Positions 23,901-36,549 of a stretch of DNA of 64,000 nt are shown here, in pieces. Where the stretch lies: the NCBI GenBank assembly GCA_018398575.1, contig JAGTXZ010000024.1:186001-250000 (forward strand), given 5' to 3'. This stretch comes from Ampelomyces quisqualis (lineage: Eukaryota; Ascomycota; Dothideomycetes; Pleosporales; Phaeosphaeriaceae). The notes below the pieces were generated by a model that worked only from the letters and a program-made list of their open reading frames with translations, was not told where the DNA came from and did no database searches. Numbering within the stretch: the first letter of the stretch is position 1; every line of letters starts with the position of its first letter. A program made the position numbers and the translations under genes.

Positions 23901-26544
23901 CCGCAGAAAAACCTCGAGAAGTATGCTGGTAAGGATGCCACGAGCCTCTTCCCAGTCCAAGTCTCTGCTCTCTGCACTGGTAAGAATGGCGATATTCACC
24001 CTGGTGTGCAGCTCAATTACCGATCCACCAACTATTCGGCTTCTTCCATCAACAACCTCATTGGTAGCGACCTCAACGCCCAGTACCATGATTTCCGATG
24101 GTTCACCAACTCTTCCCGACCGGATTGGTGGTTCGAACAACAAGTCTTTCTCAAGGCGAACTACATGAAGGGTCGTGTCGGTTTCAGCCCGCAATACCTC
24201 AAGACTTTGGCAGACAAGGGTGATTCCATCGCCTATTTGAACAACAAGGTATACGACCTGTCAGAGTACGTCAAGGGTGGTCGCGACGTCAAGGCCCCTC
24301 CTCCTGGATGGGGTGAGCCCGATATCTCAAAAGACACAAACTTCATGGATGAGGGTGTGGTTTCCATCTTCCGCGTACAAGCCGGGAAAGATATCACCAA
24401 GTACTGGGACGGTCTTACCCTGGATCCGACCTTGAAGAGAAACATGCAGACCTGCCTCGACAATCTCTTTTACGTTGGTGAGCTGGACACGAGGAATTCC
24501 GCAAAATGTCTTTTCGCCACGTATTTCCTTCTCGCCATCTCAATCCTCTTGGTCAGCGTCATTGGCTTCAAGTTTCTCGCTGCTCTACAGTTCACTAGGA
24601 AGACCGATCCCGAGAACATTGACAAGTTCATCATCTGCACTGTCCCAGCGTACACCGAAGACGAAGACTCTCTGCGCCGTGCAATCGACTCCGCTGCGAG
24701 GATGAAGTACGATGACAAGCGCAAGTTGCTCGTCATCGTGTGCGACGGTATGATTATCGGGCAAGGCAACGACAAGCCAACGCCTCGCATTGTTCTAGAC
24801 ATTCTCGGCGTCCCCGAAGCTACCGACCCCGACCCGCTCAGCTTCGAGAGTTTGGGTGAAGGCCAGCGTCAACACAACATGGGCAAATGCTACTCTGGTC
24901 TATACGAAGTCCAAGGTCATATCGTGCCTTTCTTGGTTGTCGTCAAAGTTGGCAGACCTTCCGAAGTGTCCAAGCCTGGTAACCGAGGAAAGCGTGACTC
25001 TCAAATCATTCTCATGAGGTTCTTGAACCGCGTGCACTACAACCTCCCAATGAGCCCTCTTGAGCTTGAGATGCATCATCAAATTCGGAACATTATCGGT
25101 GTCAACCCCACATTCTACGAGTTCCTTCTGCAGATTGATGCCGACACAGTCGTTGCTCCTGACGCAGCTACTCGTTTCGTCGCCGCTTTCCTGCACGACA
25201 CTCGCCTCATCGCCATTTGCGGTGAAACGGCACTCACCAATGCAAAGTCCTCTTTCATCACCATGATGCAAGTGTACGAATACTACATCTCGCACAATCT
25301 CACCAAGGCCTTTGAAAGTCTCTTCGGCTCCGTCACATGTTTACCCGGTTGTTTCTCCATGTACCGCATTCGCGCCGCCGAGACTGGCAAGCCACTCTTC
25401 GTCAGCAAAGAAGTCGTGGAAGCCTACCAGGAAATCCGTGTCGATACTTTACACATGAAAAACTTGCTGCATTTGGGAGAAGATCGTTTCCTGACCACTC
25501 TACTCTTGAAGTTCCACTCCAAGTACAAGACCAAGTACACAATGCGAGCTCATGCCTGGACCGTTGCCCCTGACAGCTGGACCGTCTTCATGTCGCAGCG
25601 TCGTCGATGGATCAACTCGACTGTCCACAACTTGATCGAACTCATTCCCTTACAACAGCTCTGTGGTTTCTGCTGCTTCAGCATGCGCTTCATTGTGTTC
25701 CTCGATCTCCTCTCAACAGTCGTGCAGCCTGTCATCGTTGTCTACATCGGATATCTCATCTATCTCTTGGTCGCAACGCCTGATGTTGTTCCTATTACGG
25801 CTTTCATTCTACTCGGAGCAATCTACGGTCTGCAGATGATCATCTTCATCATTCGCCGCAAATGGGAGATGATTGGATGGATGATCATCTACATCCTCGC
25901 AACGCCCATCTTTGCTTTTGGTCTGCCTTTGTACTCTTTCTGGCACATGGACGATTTCTCGTGGGGTAACACCCGTGTCGTCACTGGTGAGAAGGGTCAG
26001 AAAATTGTGGTGTCGGACGAAGGCAAGTTCGATCCTGCCAGTATTCCCAAAAAGCGGTGGGAGGAGTACCAGGCAGAGATGTGGGAGCAGCACACTATGC
26101 GCGACGATCGCTCCGAAATCTCGGGATACACATACGCTACTCGCAAGCCTTTTGGTGGCTCCGTGGCCGGCTCAGAATACGGAGGCATGCCCCCATCTCG
26201 TCCCATGTCCCATCTCGATCTTCCACGCCACACTAGCCAATCGCGAATCAGCCTGGCTCAGAGCGGCTATGGGGGCTTCGAGAATGGCATCGAGATGTCG
26301 CAAGCGGCAAACCTTCCTGCCGATGAGGTGATTCACCAGGAGATCAGAGACATTTTGTCGACGTCGGATCTCATGACTGTCACCAAGAAGTCCGTCAAGA
26401 CCGAGTTGGAGCTAAGGTACGTTCTTCTCCCAACCTGATTTTTTCGATCACTAATCGGTACCCAGATTCCAATGCGACCTTACGCTCAAGAAACAGTTCA
26501 TCGGCCAATCCGTTGAAGCACTGCTCGTCAATGGCATTCACTAG
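20918..26544 (+). CDS. csmA: Class V chitin synthase with N-terminal myosin motor (csmA type)
   Basis: Polarised cell-wall chitin synthase fused to a myosin-like motor. Exons 20918-21198, 21248-26416 and 26466-26544 (introns 49 and 49 nt, phases consistent) give 1842 residues. The first exon ends just before the P-loop (GDSGSGKTT, residues 95-103), so splicing is needed to make the ATP-binding site. A switch-II-like DFPGFQ is near residue 398; the switch-I region reads TPIASKSG. A cytochrome-b5-like segment (about 935-1010) and LQIDADTVV (DxD), SVTCLPGC, LGEDRFLTTL and QRRRW (about 1543) mark the chitin synthase core, followed by membrane helices. The last intron must be removed to complete the C-terminal DEK_C domain (ending ALLVNGIH); without it the frame ends in a stray VLLPT tail. 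Essential for hyphal wall integrity in other moulds. Confidence 0.94.
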
Positions 26545-27071
26545 CGATTTTGTTATTTCATATAGAAGCCCACTCTCACAGAAAGAGGACCCGACGCTTC
26601 ATGATTCTACGCGCCGCTCAAAAACCAACTTCTTGCTTTTCCTGTACCAATCAACCACGGATTCCAGCGCATCAGCTTCGTGCTGTCAACCATCTAATTA
26701 TTGCATCATTTCATCCTCATGGGGTCTGGGTCTGCGGCCAGGGCGTTCTTCTTTGTGTATATGGATATATTGGAATGTCGACACTTTGCATCATTTGCGT
26801 GTTTTTGATTGTGCACGGGAGAAGCAAAATTTGGGGCTTGATGTAAGGGTGTGTTGTAGGATGGAAGAGGCTATGATGGAAAAGACTGATCGCATAGTAA
26901 TTCATCATTCCGTCTACTACATAGTCTTCCAATGACTAGCATGCACATGTCACGATTGCAGCCAAAGGAGCATCATGTACAGAACTCTCTACCCAAACGT
27001 CCATTTTAGATTCATTCATGCACTACGACATAATCTTCTTTAGGTTCATTCATGCACTACGACATGCTCTC
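26545..27071. other. Intergenic region between convergent genes
   Basis: 3' flanks of the class V chitin synthase and of the beta-lactamase-like gene. A 21-bp direct repeat (TTCATTCATGCACTACGACA plus T) lies at 27011-27031 and 27045-27065, just past the minus-strand stop codon. No gene was seen. Confidence 0.5.
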
Positions 27072-29248
27072 TCAGGCCTTGCCTCCAGCACCACCCAAGC
27101 CCCCAACAAGTCCTGCCGCCACCATCCACGGCCACACCTTCCAAAGCGTCACTCTCAACGCCACATTTGTAACGCTCACCACCCTCCCCGCGCCATCAAA
27201 CTCAAACACAAACTCATCCAACGGTAAACTCCCATACGTGATGCCCGTCACGCCCACCCAATTCCCGCACTCGGTACTCCACAGCCCATTACCCTTGTAC
27301 GTCGCGCCCGTATCTTCAAACACAGCGCGCCACGCCTGGCGTTTTCCGCGCCACGCCGACCCCGTAGCGCTCACCAGGTGATTAAAATACAGGCGGACTT
27401 CAGGCTGGACCGGCGCCTTGGGCTGACCAGACAGCATCTGCACGGCCAGCGGGAGGAAATCCGTCGCATTGTGTGTCCAAGCAGTTACGCCCAGGCCTGG
27501 TTTGCGGGGCTCCGAGTCGATGGTGAGCGACGAGTTTGTGCCGTCGAGCGCGACGTAGGTGCCTGCGAAGAGAATGTGGGCCTCTGTGCGTGCGGCGGAG
27601 AGGTAGGCGGGGAGAAGTTGGGCGCCGATGGTGTCTGCTAGGCCGAAGTTGGAGAGCCCGGCGTGGCCTGCGAGGTTGATGGAGAGGCCGAGGTTGAATT
27701 CTTTGATCAGCGAGAGGAAACTGGAGTAGCGGCGGAAGGTGCCGGCTTTGGTGTAGATGGATACGCTGCGGTGTGGCTGGGCGATGCGGTCGAGTTGGAT
27801 CCGCCGTATGCCCCATGGGGAGCCGACGGAGGCGCTGGGGTCGGCGGTGAAGGAGGCGGGTTGGAGCCAGCGGCGGGTTAGGGCGGGGGGGAGAAGGGCG
27901 GAGGAGAGGATGGCGCGCCCGAGGGTGGACAGGTCGGTCGTTGACGAGTACATGTTTCCTGATCTATCATTCATCATTATATCGTTAGCTGTTTGTTTCA
28001 TTGTCCCACTCGTAGTATGTGCGAGGAGGCTTTTTTTCACGACTTACGCATCTCCATCCCCCAGCCCCACATACCAATAACTATCCTCCGTGTTCGTCGG
28101 CACGATTCCGATACTTTCTGGCGCAATGTCATAGTAGGTGTTGGTCAATCCCAACGGGCGGATTACGCGGTCCGTGAGGATGTCGGCGAACGCTTTTCCA
28201 GTAATGTTTTCGAGCGCGTACGTGAAGAGCTGGAATCCGACGTTGGAGTAGCTGGCAGTCTGCCAGGGCGGGTAGGACGGGAGCATGATTTGTAGGCCGC
28301 GGAAGAATTCTGTGGGCAGGGTCAGCGGGATGAAGAACTGGGGAAGGGCGTATGCTGTGAATGCTTTTTCTTTCGGTGTAGGGGAACAGCATTGCCACAG
28401 AGAGAATAAATTCATGGAGCGATAACAGTCCAGAATTGACAAGGACATGCTGTTGAAAAGAGTGATTGATGTCGGACAGGATTTTGCAATCAAAGGGGGA
28501 ATTACCTTCTCGCGTGCATACTGGATACGCGCCGCATGGGGGTCTCTGATCCTTTGGAAGCTTGGGGAATATGTTTTGGAGAGCTTCAGGTACATCTTCA
28601 GTTTGCAAGATTTCTCCAATGACACCGTCTTGTAGATACACCATTAGTATACTTGTGTCTGTATTCCATGTCAAGAGCTTACTTACAATCTCGGCCGACG
28701 CCAGAAACTTGCGATGCCAACGAAGCTATCGTAATATCCTCCCATGACGTTTGACGCACTTCATCGAATGGCTTCGAAGCAGCTTGTGCTGAAATGTTTG
28801 CAAGTTCGGGAATGAAGTTGGTGATTGGCTGATTCCAATGAACGTCACCAAGTTCCGCCAGCCACGCCACAACAGTGAAGATTTTCGAAACACTGCCCAG
28901 GCGATACACAGTATCTCCGTCTACTTGCTTGACGCCAGTTGTATTGGCAAGCAAATTTGGAGCAGTGCGGTGGCGTTCCGCAAGGATGCCTCCTCCAGGA
29001 TTCGTAGAGAATATTTGGATGGAATACGACAGGCCGTCGAGGTCGCCGTCAACATCACGCGTGCCACCACTATCAATGAGATCGAACTTTGCGCGAAGAT
29101 TGGCTAATGCTTGCTGCCATACTGGGTGGAGCGATAGCGTCTGAGGAGGAGGGAACTCGGCGCCAGCCAATGGGCAATTGGGGATGGCATCGACCCAAAA
29201 TGGTATCTGACTAATGAGCGTAAGGAAGGTCCACCCGGGAATCTTCAT
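27072..29248 (-). CDS. Secreted class-C beta-lactamase-like serine hydrolase
   Basis: Extracellular serine hydrolase or acyltransferase of the beta-lactamase/S12 fold; natural substrate unknown. Exons 29248-28687, 28628-28506, 28309-28048 and 27963-27072 give 612 residues. The second acceptor could instead be 28354 (627 residues); 28309 joins CTRE to EFFRGL, which reads better. The N-terminus is a signal peptide (MKIPGWTFLTLISQIPFWVDA). The catalytic S-x-x-K is S119-V-S-K122 in RLGSVSKIF, and the Y-x-N motif is Y249-S-N in TASYSNVGF. SGNMYSSTTDL follows the third splice. The C-terminal ~300 residues form the usual extra beta-sandwich. The gene borders an ABC transporter, a serine hydrolase and a PKS, so it may belong to that locus, but related genes also occur alone. 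The second intron (196 or 151 nt) is long for this genome. Confidence 0.82.
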
Positions 29249-29639
29249 GGTCGGTACCGAAAAACGAGTGACTAGAAATGAATGACTGAGTGTGTCAATG
29301 AACGCTGGTCACGGCGCTGGTTGCTGCAGAGATCGTTGCGGCGTGCGAGATATGAGGTTGCGCGAAGGTTACGTTGGATGGAATGCGGATATGTTCGGTG
29401 CCAAGGGGGTTGGGAGAGAACATTCTTTTGTTCGATTTGAACTTCGCATTCTTCGCATCGCTAATGCGAGGTCGAAGGAAGGTGTAAGGGATAGAGGCTG
29501 AAGGCTGGGTTTATGGGAGCTTGAGACGCAACTCTGCAGGAATGTCTCCTATGTTCGAATGGCGAAGGAGCAAAGCGTAGAGCAAAGAACTAGCATGAAT
29601 TCGACATACAGCCTCCCTATCAGTCTACCTGCAGTGCAT
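29249..29639. other. Intergenic region, nothing recognised
   Basis: Promoter side of the beta-lactamase-like gene and 3' flank of the ABC transporter gene, both on the minus strand. No repeat or RNA gene was seen. Confidence 0.4.
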
Positions 29640-32600
29640 TCACCCGCCCAAAGCCTGAGCCTGGCACATTTGCCAGTACTTCCCTCCTGCCCTTAGTAAG
29701 CTCCTATGATCTCCCTTCTCCACAATTCGTCCCTGATGCATGACGAAAATAACGTCTGCGTTCTGGACAGTGGCCAGGCGATGAGCAACGACAATGACTG
29801 TCCTCCCCTTGCCCGTTCGCTCGAACACTGCCTGAACTTCCTTCTCAGTCTCAGAGTCCAAGCTACTTGTTGCCTCGTCGAGCAACAAAACCGCTGGGTC
29901 GCGTATCAAAGCACGCGCAATTGAGATGCGCTGCTTCTGTCCCCCTGACAATGAGACCCCGCCTGTTCCAATGTCGGTGTTGTAGCCGTTTGGTAGGGAG
30001 GAGACGAATTCATGGATGCCTGCGTCGCGACATGCACGAAGTAAATTGTCCTCATACAGCTCGTCTTCGTCTACGCCGAGAAGAATATTCTCCCGTATAG
30101 TGCCACGAAACAGGTATGGCTCCTGAGCTACCAGACTCATACGTTTCCTAAGCTCGGATAAGGGTAAGGACGTGATCTTGTCGCCGTTCTGCCATATTGT
30201 GCCGCGAGTCGGTTCGTAGAAGCGCTCGAGAAGCGATATCACTGTCGTCTTTCCCGACCCGCTACTCCCAACTATTGCTGCAAATTGGCCATGTTGGATT
30301 GTGAAGGATATGCCTCTGAGAACAGGCGTGTTCCGCATGGGATAAGTGAAATGGACATTGTGAAACTCAATGTCGGCTCCCTTCCAAGTGAGACTGGTCG
30401 GTGGCTTCAATCGATAGCTTGCCTTACGCGCAGTGAAATTAGAACTTTCGTCTTCAAATTCCCTGATGCGCATCGACTGAATTCTTTTTGCAGCGGCTGA
30501 TACCTGTGCGAAGTCTGAACCTTGTTAGAATGTTTCTTTGATTTGGGAAGGGGTCATACTTGGTCCAAAGCTAAGCCATTGACCGGCTGCTAGGCTGCCC
30601 TGAATGATGGCAAGATATACAACTAGGAAATTGAACGGCTGGAGCTCTCCGGTAGACATGAGTGTTCCGCCATACCTCATACACGTCAGCTTGTAAATCA
30701 TTTGCATAGCGCAGACCGGAACTTACCAGAGTGAAAATGCCATGCAAAGAAGAACCATGCTGTCGCTAGATGCGAAGACCAAGCACGACATGCGAGCTTC
30801 TTTCCAGGATTTGACAATGTGATTTTTCAACAATGTGTCGTATTTATCACATACCGCATTCTCCAGCGTCAGACTGGCGACAGTTCGGATTGCGCCAATA
30901 GCCTCAGTTGCGAACTGAGCGCTCTCGGCGAATACCGCATTATTTCTTGCTTCGAACTTGATCTCATGGCGGACCCGATACCATCCACCTGCAAGAATGA
31001 TTGGCAGCGACGAAACAATTACTACAGTCGCAAACTTCCAGTGAAATACTTCTGCCACGATGATACAGCCAATGAGACTGAATATGGATATCAGAACCAT
31101 GGCCATGTTAATACCAAGGAGTTGCTGAAGCTGCGCCGGATCAGAGGCTAAGCGCGCACCAAGTAGACCAGCCGCGTTATCAGCATCGTCGAAGAAAGAG
31201 ATCCGCTTGGTAATGATGTTGTGGAAATACTCCTTGCGGTATGTCGTGATGGTATCCTGGTAGGGGTTAGTAAACACAGCCAAGCGCTGTCCCATGGATT
31301 ACTTGCAGCTGAGATATTGTTGGAGATCCAACCCAATGCAAAATAGCTGACGCCTAAGCCAATTGCCACAATTACAAGCATAATGCACAAAAATGTAGTC
31401 GACGCGCGTAGTTGTTCTCCCCAGTAAGCAAAGGAAGATATCAGGCGCCCGAACAAATATGCCTGAAGAGGATTGCTGGCTACAGTTTGTTGTTAGTGAC
31501 GAGTACGGTGCCGTTCAAAGATAGGTTAAAAGCCTACCCGCTGCACCCATAGTGGCCAGCATCATGACAAGACTTCCGAGCAGATTTTGTCTTTGTTCAG
31601 ACAACAATAGCCAGAAGCTACCAAGAATACTAGTCGACGAACGACGAAATACTGTCCTTCCTTTGCATACAGCGATGCTCTCGGTGCTCAAAAGTGTCTC
31701 GTATCCACCTCTTTGTTTCATCACCTTGTTCTGAAGGTACATCTGCGGCTTCAGGGTTTCTCCTCGCGGGACCTCGGTCGTAGCAGTGGCCAGTCTTTGG
31801 GCGTTCACCAAATTGTAATATGGGCCGTTTCTTCCCTCTAGTAACTGAGAATGGGTGCCTTGTTGTACAATCTCGCCTTTTGCCACCACAACAATATTGT
31901 CGGCATTCATGATGGTTGAGAGTTGATGCGCAATGACGATTGTAGTACAATTTCTCGCAGCTCGGTTGAGGGCAACCTGGACAATACGTTCACTGCTAAC
32001 ATCTAGAGCGCTCGTCGCTTCGTCGAATATCAAAATTCTGGGCTGTCGGATGATGGCCCTGGCGATGGCAATTCTCTGACGTTGACCGCCACTAAAATGC
32101 CTGCCCACTTCGCCCACGTGAGTGAGATAGCCCTGTCTTACTTAGAACCGACCCTTTAGCTTGGTGGGAAACTTACCTCGGGAAGCAAGCGAATGAACTC
32201 GTCGGCATACGCTTCCTTGCAGGCTGCTACCACTAATTGGTGCTTGACGTCCTCTGAGGCATACTCCCAGTCTGTTCCAACTAACCCGTAAGCGATGTTT
32301 GCAAAGATGGTGTCGTTGAACAAGAACGGTTCCTGTTGTACGAGGCCAATCCGAGAACGCCACCAACGTAGGTCAACGTCCTTGAGATCTCTGTCCCCAA
32401 TCCTTATGGAACCGTTTCGTAAATAACTCGAGACCGGATCGGTCTCGCCCAGTTCGTACCATCGCTGAACGAGTGCCACGATAGTGCTTTTCCCAGACCC
32501 ACTTGGGCCCACGATAGCAGTCGTCTTGCCAGCAGGAATCCGCAAGTTCAAGTTGTTCAAAATCTTAACATCGTGGCGTGCAGGATAAGCGAAATTCACA

Positions 32601-34076
32601 TTTTCTAGAACGATCTCGGCTGACAGAGAAATGGCTTCTTCCTGCACACCGATTGCGGAAGGTTTAGGGGCATCAATGATTGAGAAGAAGATCTGTGCCG
32701 CTTTGATGGCGTTTGTGGCTGCCGTTAGCGGGACAGAAACGGAAGATACGTGAGCGAGCATTGTCATTACTGACATCAATACCCTATGCAGATCAGAAAA
32801 AAGTTACTTGATTAGGATAGGCGGTATCTTACACAACCAGGGTCTCGACATTTGCGAACGCTGCATTGAGATACAGTTTCACAGCGAACCAAAAGCAGAG
32901 AGCAAACGTCCTAATCTCAACTTAGTCGACGAAATCGTGTCTCATGAACACACCTACGCGTATATGGTGAAGAAAACTAGTATGGTTAGTGAAATTACGT
33001 CGAAATTCACGGGCTGGCTTACCTGGAGCATGCTGCATAGCCAGTATTGGCGAAAGCCTTTTGCTCATCGTCTTCGACCCATCGATCAACTCATTATATC
33101 TACTAGCGACCTTTGATTCTGCACCGCAAGCTGCAATCATCTTCATACTTGACAGAACCTCGGCCGCCATCCCTGCTGCTTCTCTTTCTACGTTTTGGAC
33201 TTTGGCATATTTGCTCGCCACCACTGGCGTGATGACAGCATACCAACCGACGATTGCAACAAGCCCGCAGGAAGTTACCAACGTCAGTTCCCAGCTGAAG
33301 ATGCATCCTACGATGAGTGCGATGAGTATCACAGACACAGCTTGTATCAGCGACGATAATCGTTCTGATATGCCTAATTGCAAGATGTTCGCCGTGATGG
33401 TTATGATTGCCGTGGTTTGCCCCGGTGGAAGGGCGTCCAACGTGGAGATGGGTAGTTGCAAAAGCGCTCGGAGGTAACTCGAACGGATAGTGGCTGAGAT
33501 CCGCAGACTTGTGATCCGAAAGCCAATCTGAAGTTGGTGAGCACGAAACCATTTGTAATGCTGCGGTGAAGACACCTACAATGGCTATATACGTCAGGAT
33601 AAGTCGGCCAATGAAAAGGTAAACAATGTACAGACTGTGGCTTGGTCAGTAGGGATGGCCAAGGCACTGAACTTGGCTAGACAGACACGTATTCGTTGAT
33701 AACATTCATGAAAATCAAAGCGATGTTGTCTGGGGGAGAGGTAGCCAGTGTGTTGAAGGTCTTGATAAGGCGCGCTACCAATGTTAGCAAGGTAGATGGA
33801 AGGTGTGCTAAGCTAGAGCATATACCAAAAATAATGTTCATCATGGGAAGTGTGGCTCCTGCGCATATGGAGGCAGCGAGAGAAAGCCCTAGGAACATGC
33901 GATCTCTTTTCGAGGAGTATGAAAATATTCTCTGTTTTCTGGTAAGCTTGAAGCACTGAATTGTACTTGACGGTGCGTACAATGAAGAACTTTGCGTCGT
34001 TTACGGCTGTGAGGAGCCATCTTGGTCGTTTCAGCTGACCGTGGAGGCGCAACTTCAATCGTTCAATGTTAACCAT
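29640..34076 (-). CDS. Full ABCB-type (multidrug-resistance) ABC transporter, 13 exons
   Basis: ATP-driven exporter with layout TMD-NBD-TMD-NBD. Exons (5' to 3'): 34076-33981, 33931-33826, 33774-33687, 33634-33580, 33527-33023, 32976-32958, 32910-32833, 32783-32177, 32132-31538, 31479-31307, 31256-30727, 30675-30560, 30520-29640. All phases agree and give 1282 residues, the usual family length. NBD1 has Walker A GPSGSGKST (about 408), signature FSGGQ, Walker B ILIFDEATSALD and H-loop VIAHQLS. NBD2 has GSSGSGKTT (about 1073), LSGGQ, VLLLDEATSSLD and VVAHRLA. Oddities are a 19-nt exon (32958-32976), a 39-nt intron (30521-30559) and an intron at 31257-31306 that keeps frame only with a GC donor (GCAAGT). 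If that GC-AG intron is not used, the gene is frameshifted. The first exon is the least certain. Placed beside the PKS, it could export the product or protect the producer. Confidence 0.85.
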
Positions 34077-34617
34077 ATCGACCACCTAATGGTCGTCTGT
34101 GCGGACAGATCACAACCATGGGCAGCAGAACGAGCATCTCGCGGAGGAAAATCACATGGAGTAGCAATAGAGGCGATAGCACCCTAGGGGATGTCAAGGT
34201 AACCCTGTCCTTGTGTTCTTACTTTTCTACGACCCTAGTGGTACCGATGCCGGCTTCAAATCGGAGGAATGCATTCCTCTTGAATGACGAGAATCCCGCG
34301 AGCCGACTCTCGCTACCGTTGAGCCGCACCAACTTATTGAAGTCCCTTACATTTGGGCCGGTGTGTTTGTTAAACGATAGAGAATTTGGTGCCCTAGCGA
34401 CTGTACCGTGCTTCATGCTGTTCCGAGGCCATGCGCTTGCATTCCACCGCAACATGGCAGCTTACGTAATGTATTGTAGCACGTGATTGTGTGCATGGTT
34501 CAAACGATATATTCGTTTCGAGCAAGAAAAAGGTTGAGATGGAAGTTTTTAATAGAAGCTTGATGCAATTGGGTTTCCATGAAAAGACCTACAGTAAATG
34601 GCGTAGGGCGAGCTACC
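34077..34617. other. Intergenic region upstream of the ABC transporter
   Basis: This separates the ABC transporter start from the stop of the serine hydrolase gene on the same strand. A 122-codon plus-strand frame is open but shows no protein-like features. Nothing else was seen. Confidence 0.4.
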
Positions 34618-35486
34618 TCAGGGCGTCGATGTACCACCATCGACTTCATCAATCATGCGTCGGATGATATCACCTAGCTCCTTCACCATATTCTTATCGC
34701 GTGGGAGAGTATGGCCTTTCGCATGGTCAAAGATGAAGGCTGTATCTGGGTCGCAGATGTTGTAGAGAGCGATGTTACCATGAAGATATGGATCGAGGGA
34801 GCCAACTAAAGCAACTTGTTAGCGAGAGTCTATACAGCTCTCTGGCTAGTAACCTACTGATGTGTGTGGTAGGGACTTCGATCATGAGATCGCTCTCATC
34901 TGCTAACACAAGCCCATCCAACGTAGGCGTCATGGGAGGCCAACCTCCGAAGAACAATGCACATTTGAGCATGGGAGTTCGCCCTTCCTCTTTCTCTCTC
35001 ATTTGCTCGTGAAGTAACAAGGTTCCAGCAATTGTAGCGCCCTCTGAATACCCCACGATGCCGTCAAAGGGGCCTTCCGTCTCGAGAAGCTGATACAGAT
35101 AGTTCAGGGTCTCCCTAGCGCTATCGTCCGTCTTGGCCACTCCGTAAGTCATCAGCTCTCGCATTGTAAGCTCCGGTGTCTCCAATTGCGGAAAGTCTCG
35201 AATTCGCTCGATTACATCCGTCGTGTCGGCATCGCTGTCCGAGGGCACAATGAAACGATAGTAGGGAGGGCCACCAAAGAAATCTTCATAACCTGGGGGC
35301 GGAACAACCTCGTATGGGCCTTGGATGAAATGAAAAGCAACTTTGCTATCGGATTCGAACTCTTTGAGTAAGGGAGCCAGCTGAACTTTGAATTTCTTCG
35401 AATTGTTGTCAGGTAATGTCAATAGTCCACGGACAACAACTTACGTCAATACTGCCATACGCACCAGGCAGGCATAGGAACCTCAT
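34618..35486 (-). CDS. FSH1-type alpha/beta serine hydrolase, possible PKS thioesterase
   Basis: Exons 35486-35445, 35395-34858 and 34805-34618 (introns 49 and 52 nt) give 255 residues, the normal size of the fungal FSH1/LovG-like family. The 14-residue first exon (MRFLCLPGAYGSID) supplies the first beta strand and is easily overlooked. The catalytic triad is visible: Ser131 in GYSEG, Asp198 in GSLDPY and His225 in HAKGHTLP. No signal peptide, so probably cytosolic. Members of this family next to fungal reducing PKS genes (for example LovG) release the polyketide chain in trans. The PKS here has no thioesterase of its own and starts 1.06 kb away on the opposite strand, so this is the best candidate for chain release; that is inference from context. 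Confidence 0.87.
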
Positions 35487-36549
35487 CTCGAAGTATTCTG
35501 ACAGGTTCTTTGCCCCTTGGACAGTTCGGGTTGATGAAAAATATCAAAGTGGACTGTATACCTTCCGCAAACGTGGGCTTAGCTAGAGGGTGATGTGTGA
35601 GCGAGGTTGGTCTGCACCGGGGAAACGGCCCATGAATGATGCATTGCAACCTGTACGGGACTGGCCGCGGACCTTGCAGCTTGAGGACTGCGGAATGAAC
35701 TTGCAGCCATCTGAACAGGTAGGCAATCACGACAGCGAGGTTGTTGATTCAACAAGGACGAGGAACAACTGGTTGACGAATAGTGGATACGCGCGAGTCC
35801 AGGGGGCGCACGGACACGCTATGTCGCGTCATTCTGTGATGCATTCTTCCCTCTCTGACACCGTTACAACTGGTACGAAAGGAGACAAGAATCAGATCAT
35901 GCACAACAACTACGGCTGTACGACCCCCACGGCACCATGTGCTCGTACCGCGGGCAGTGACATAGGCACGAATCCCAGCTCTGCGGAAGACGCGACGCAC
36001 GCACTATCACATGTTCACAATCTGCTGTAACTTGACAGACGACAGGACAATAGACAACCCACAGATCAAGGAATGTCCCGGCCGATGCTCAACAGCAATG
36101 CTAAGCTCAGCAAGGCGGAGCACCACGAAAGTTGATGCGGAAATGCGCAACGTGTCGAGAGATCGTCACGATTGCCCAGTAATGAACAGCTGCATCAGGT
36201 AAACATGGAACGCGGATGCCATGGGCTCGCGAAGTCCCACGAGTTTGGTGACTACATACTAAGCGTCAGTGGAATGACCAGACCAAGATTGCGATCTCCG
36301 TGGTCGGGTCTGATTGCTTCGTAGTGATCTTGGCTTGACCGAACGACGAACTATATTCCTCGCTGAAGTTCCAAAGCCTTTGGAGATTTTCCCCCCAAAA
36401 ATGCTCTCTTCTCAATGTGGGACCACGCAAGCTCCGCAGACATAATTCGCGTAAGCATCGACTAATTCGCGTAAGCATCGACTCTTCACTGGTTCCAGTT
36501 CTTCCACTTGCGTACGCATCGAAAATCGACCTAGGTAGGACCTTCAGAA
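35487..36549. promoter_or_regulatory. Divergent promoter region of the FSH1-type hydrolase and the PKS
   Basis: The 1063 bp between the two start codons contain no supported gene. The sequence close to the PKS start holds a perfect 20-bp tandem duplication (36444-36483). Confidence 0.45.
36444..36483. repeat. 20-bp tandem direct repeat just upstream of the PKS start
   Basis: AATTCGCGTAAGCATCGACT occurs twice in direct succession (36444-36463, 36464-36483), 67 nt before the PKS ATG. A related GCGTACGCATCG follows near 36510. It may be a duplicated regulator site or a leader-sequence slip; nothing further can be read from it. Confidence 0.8.
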
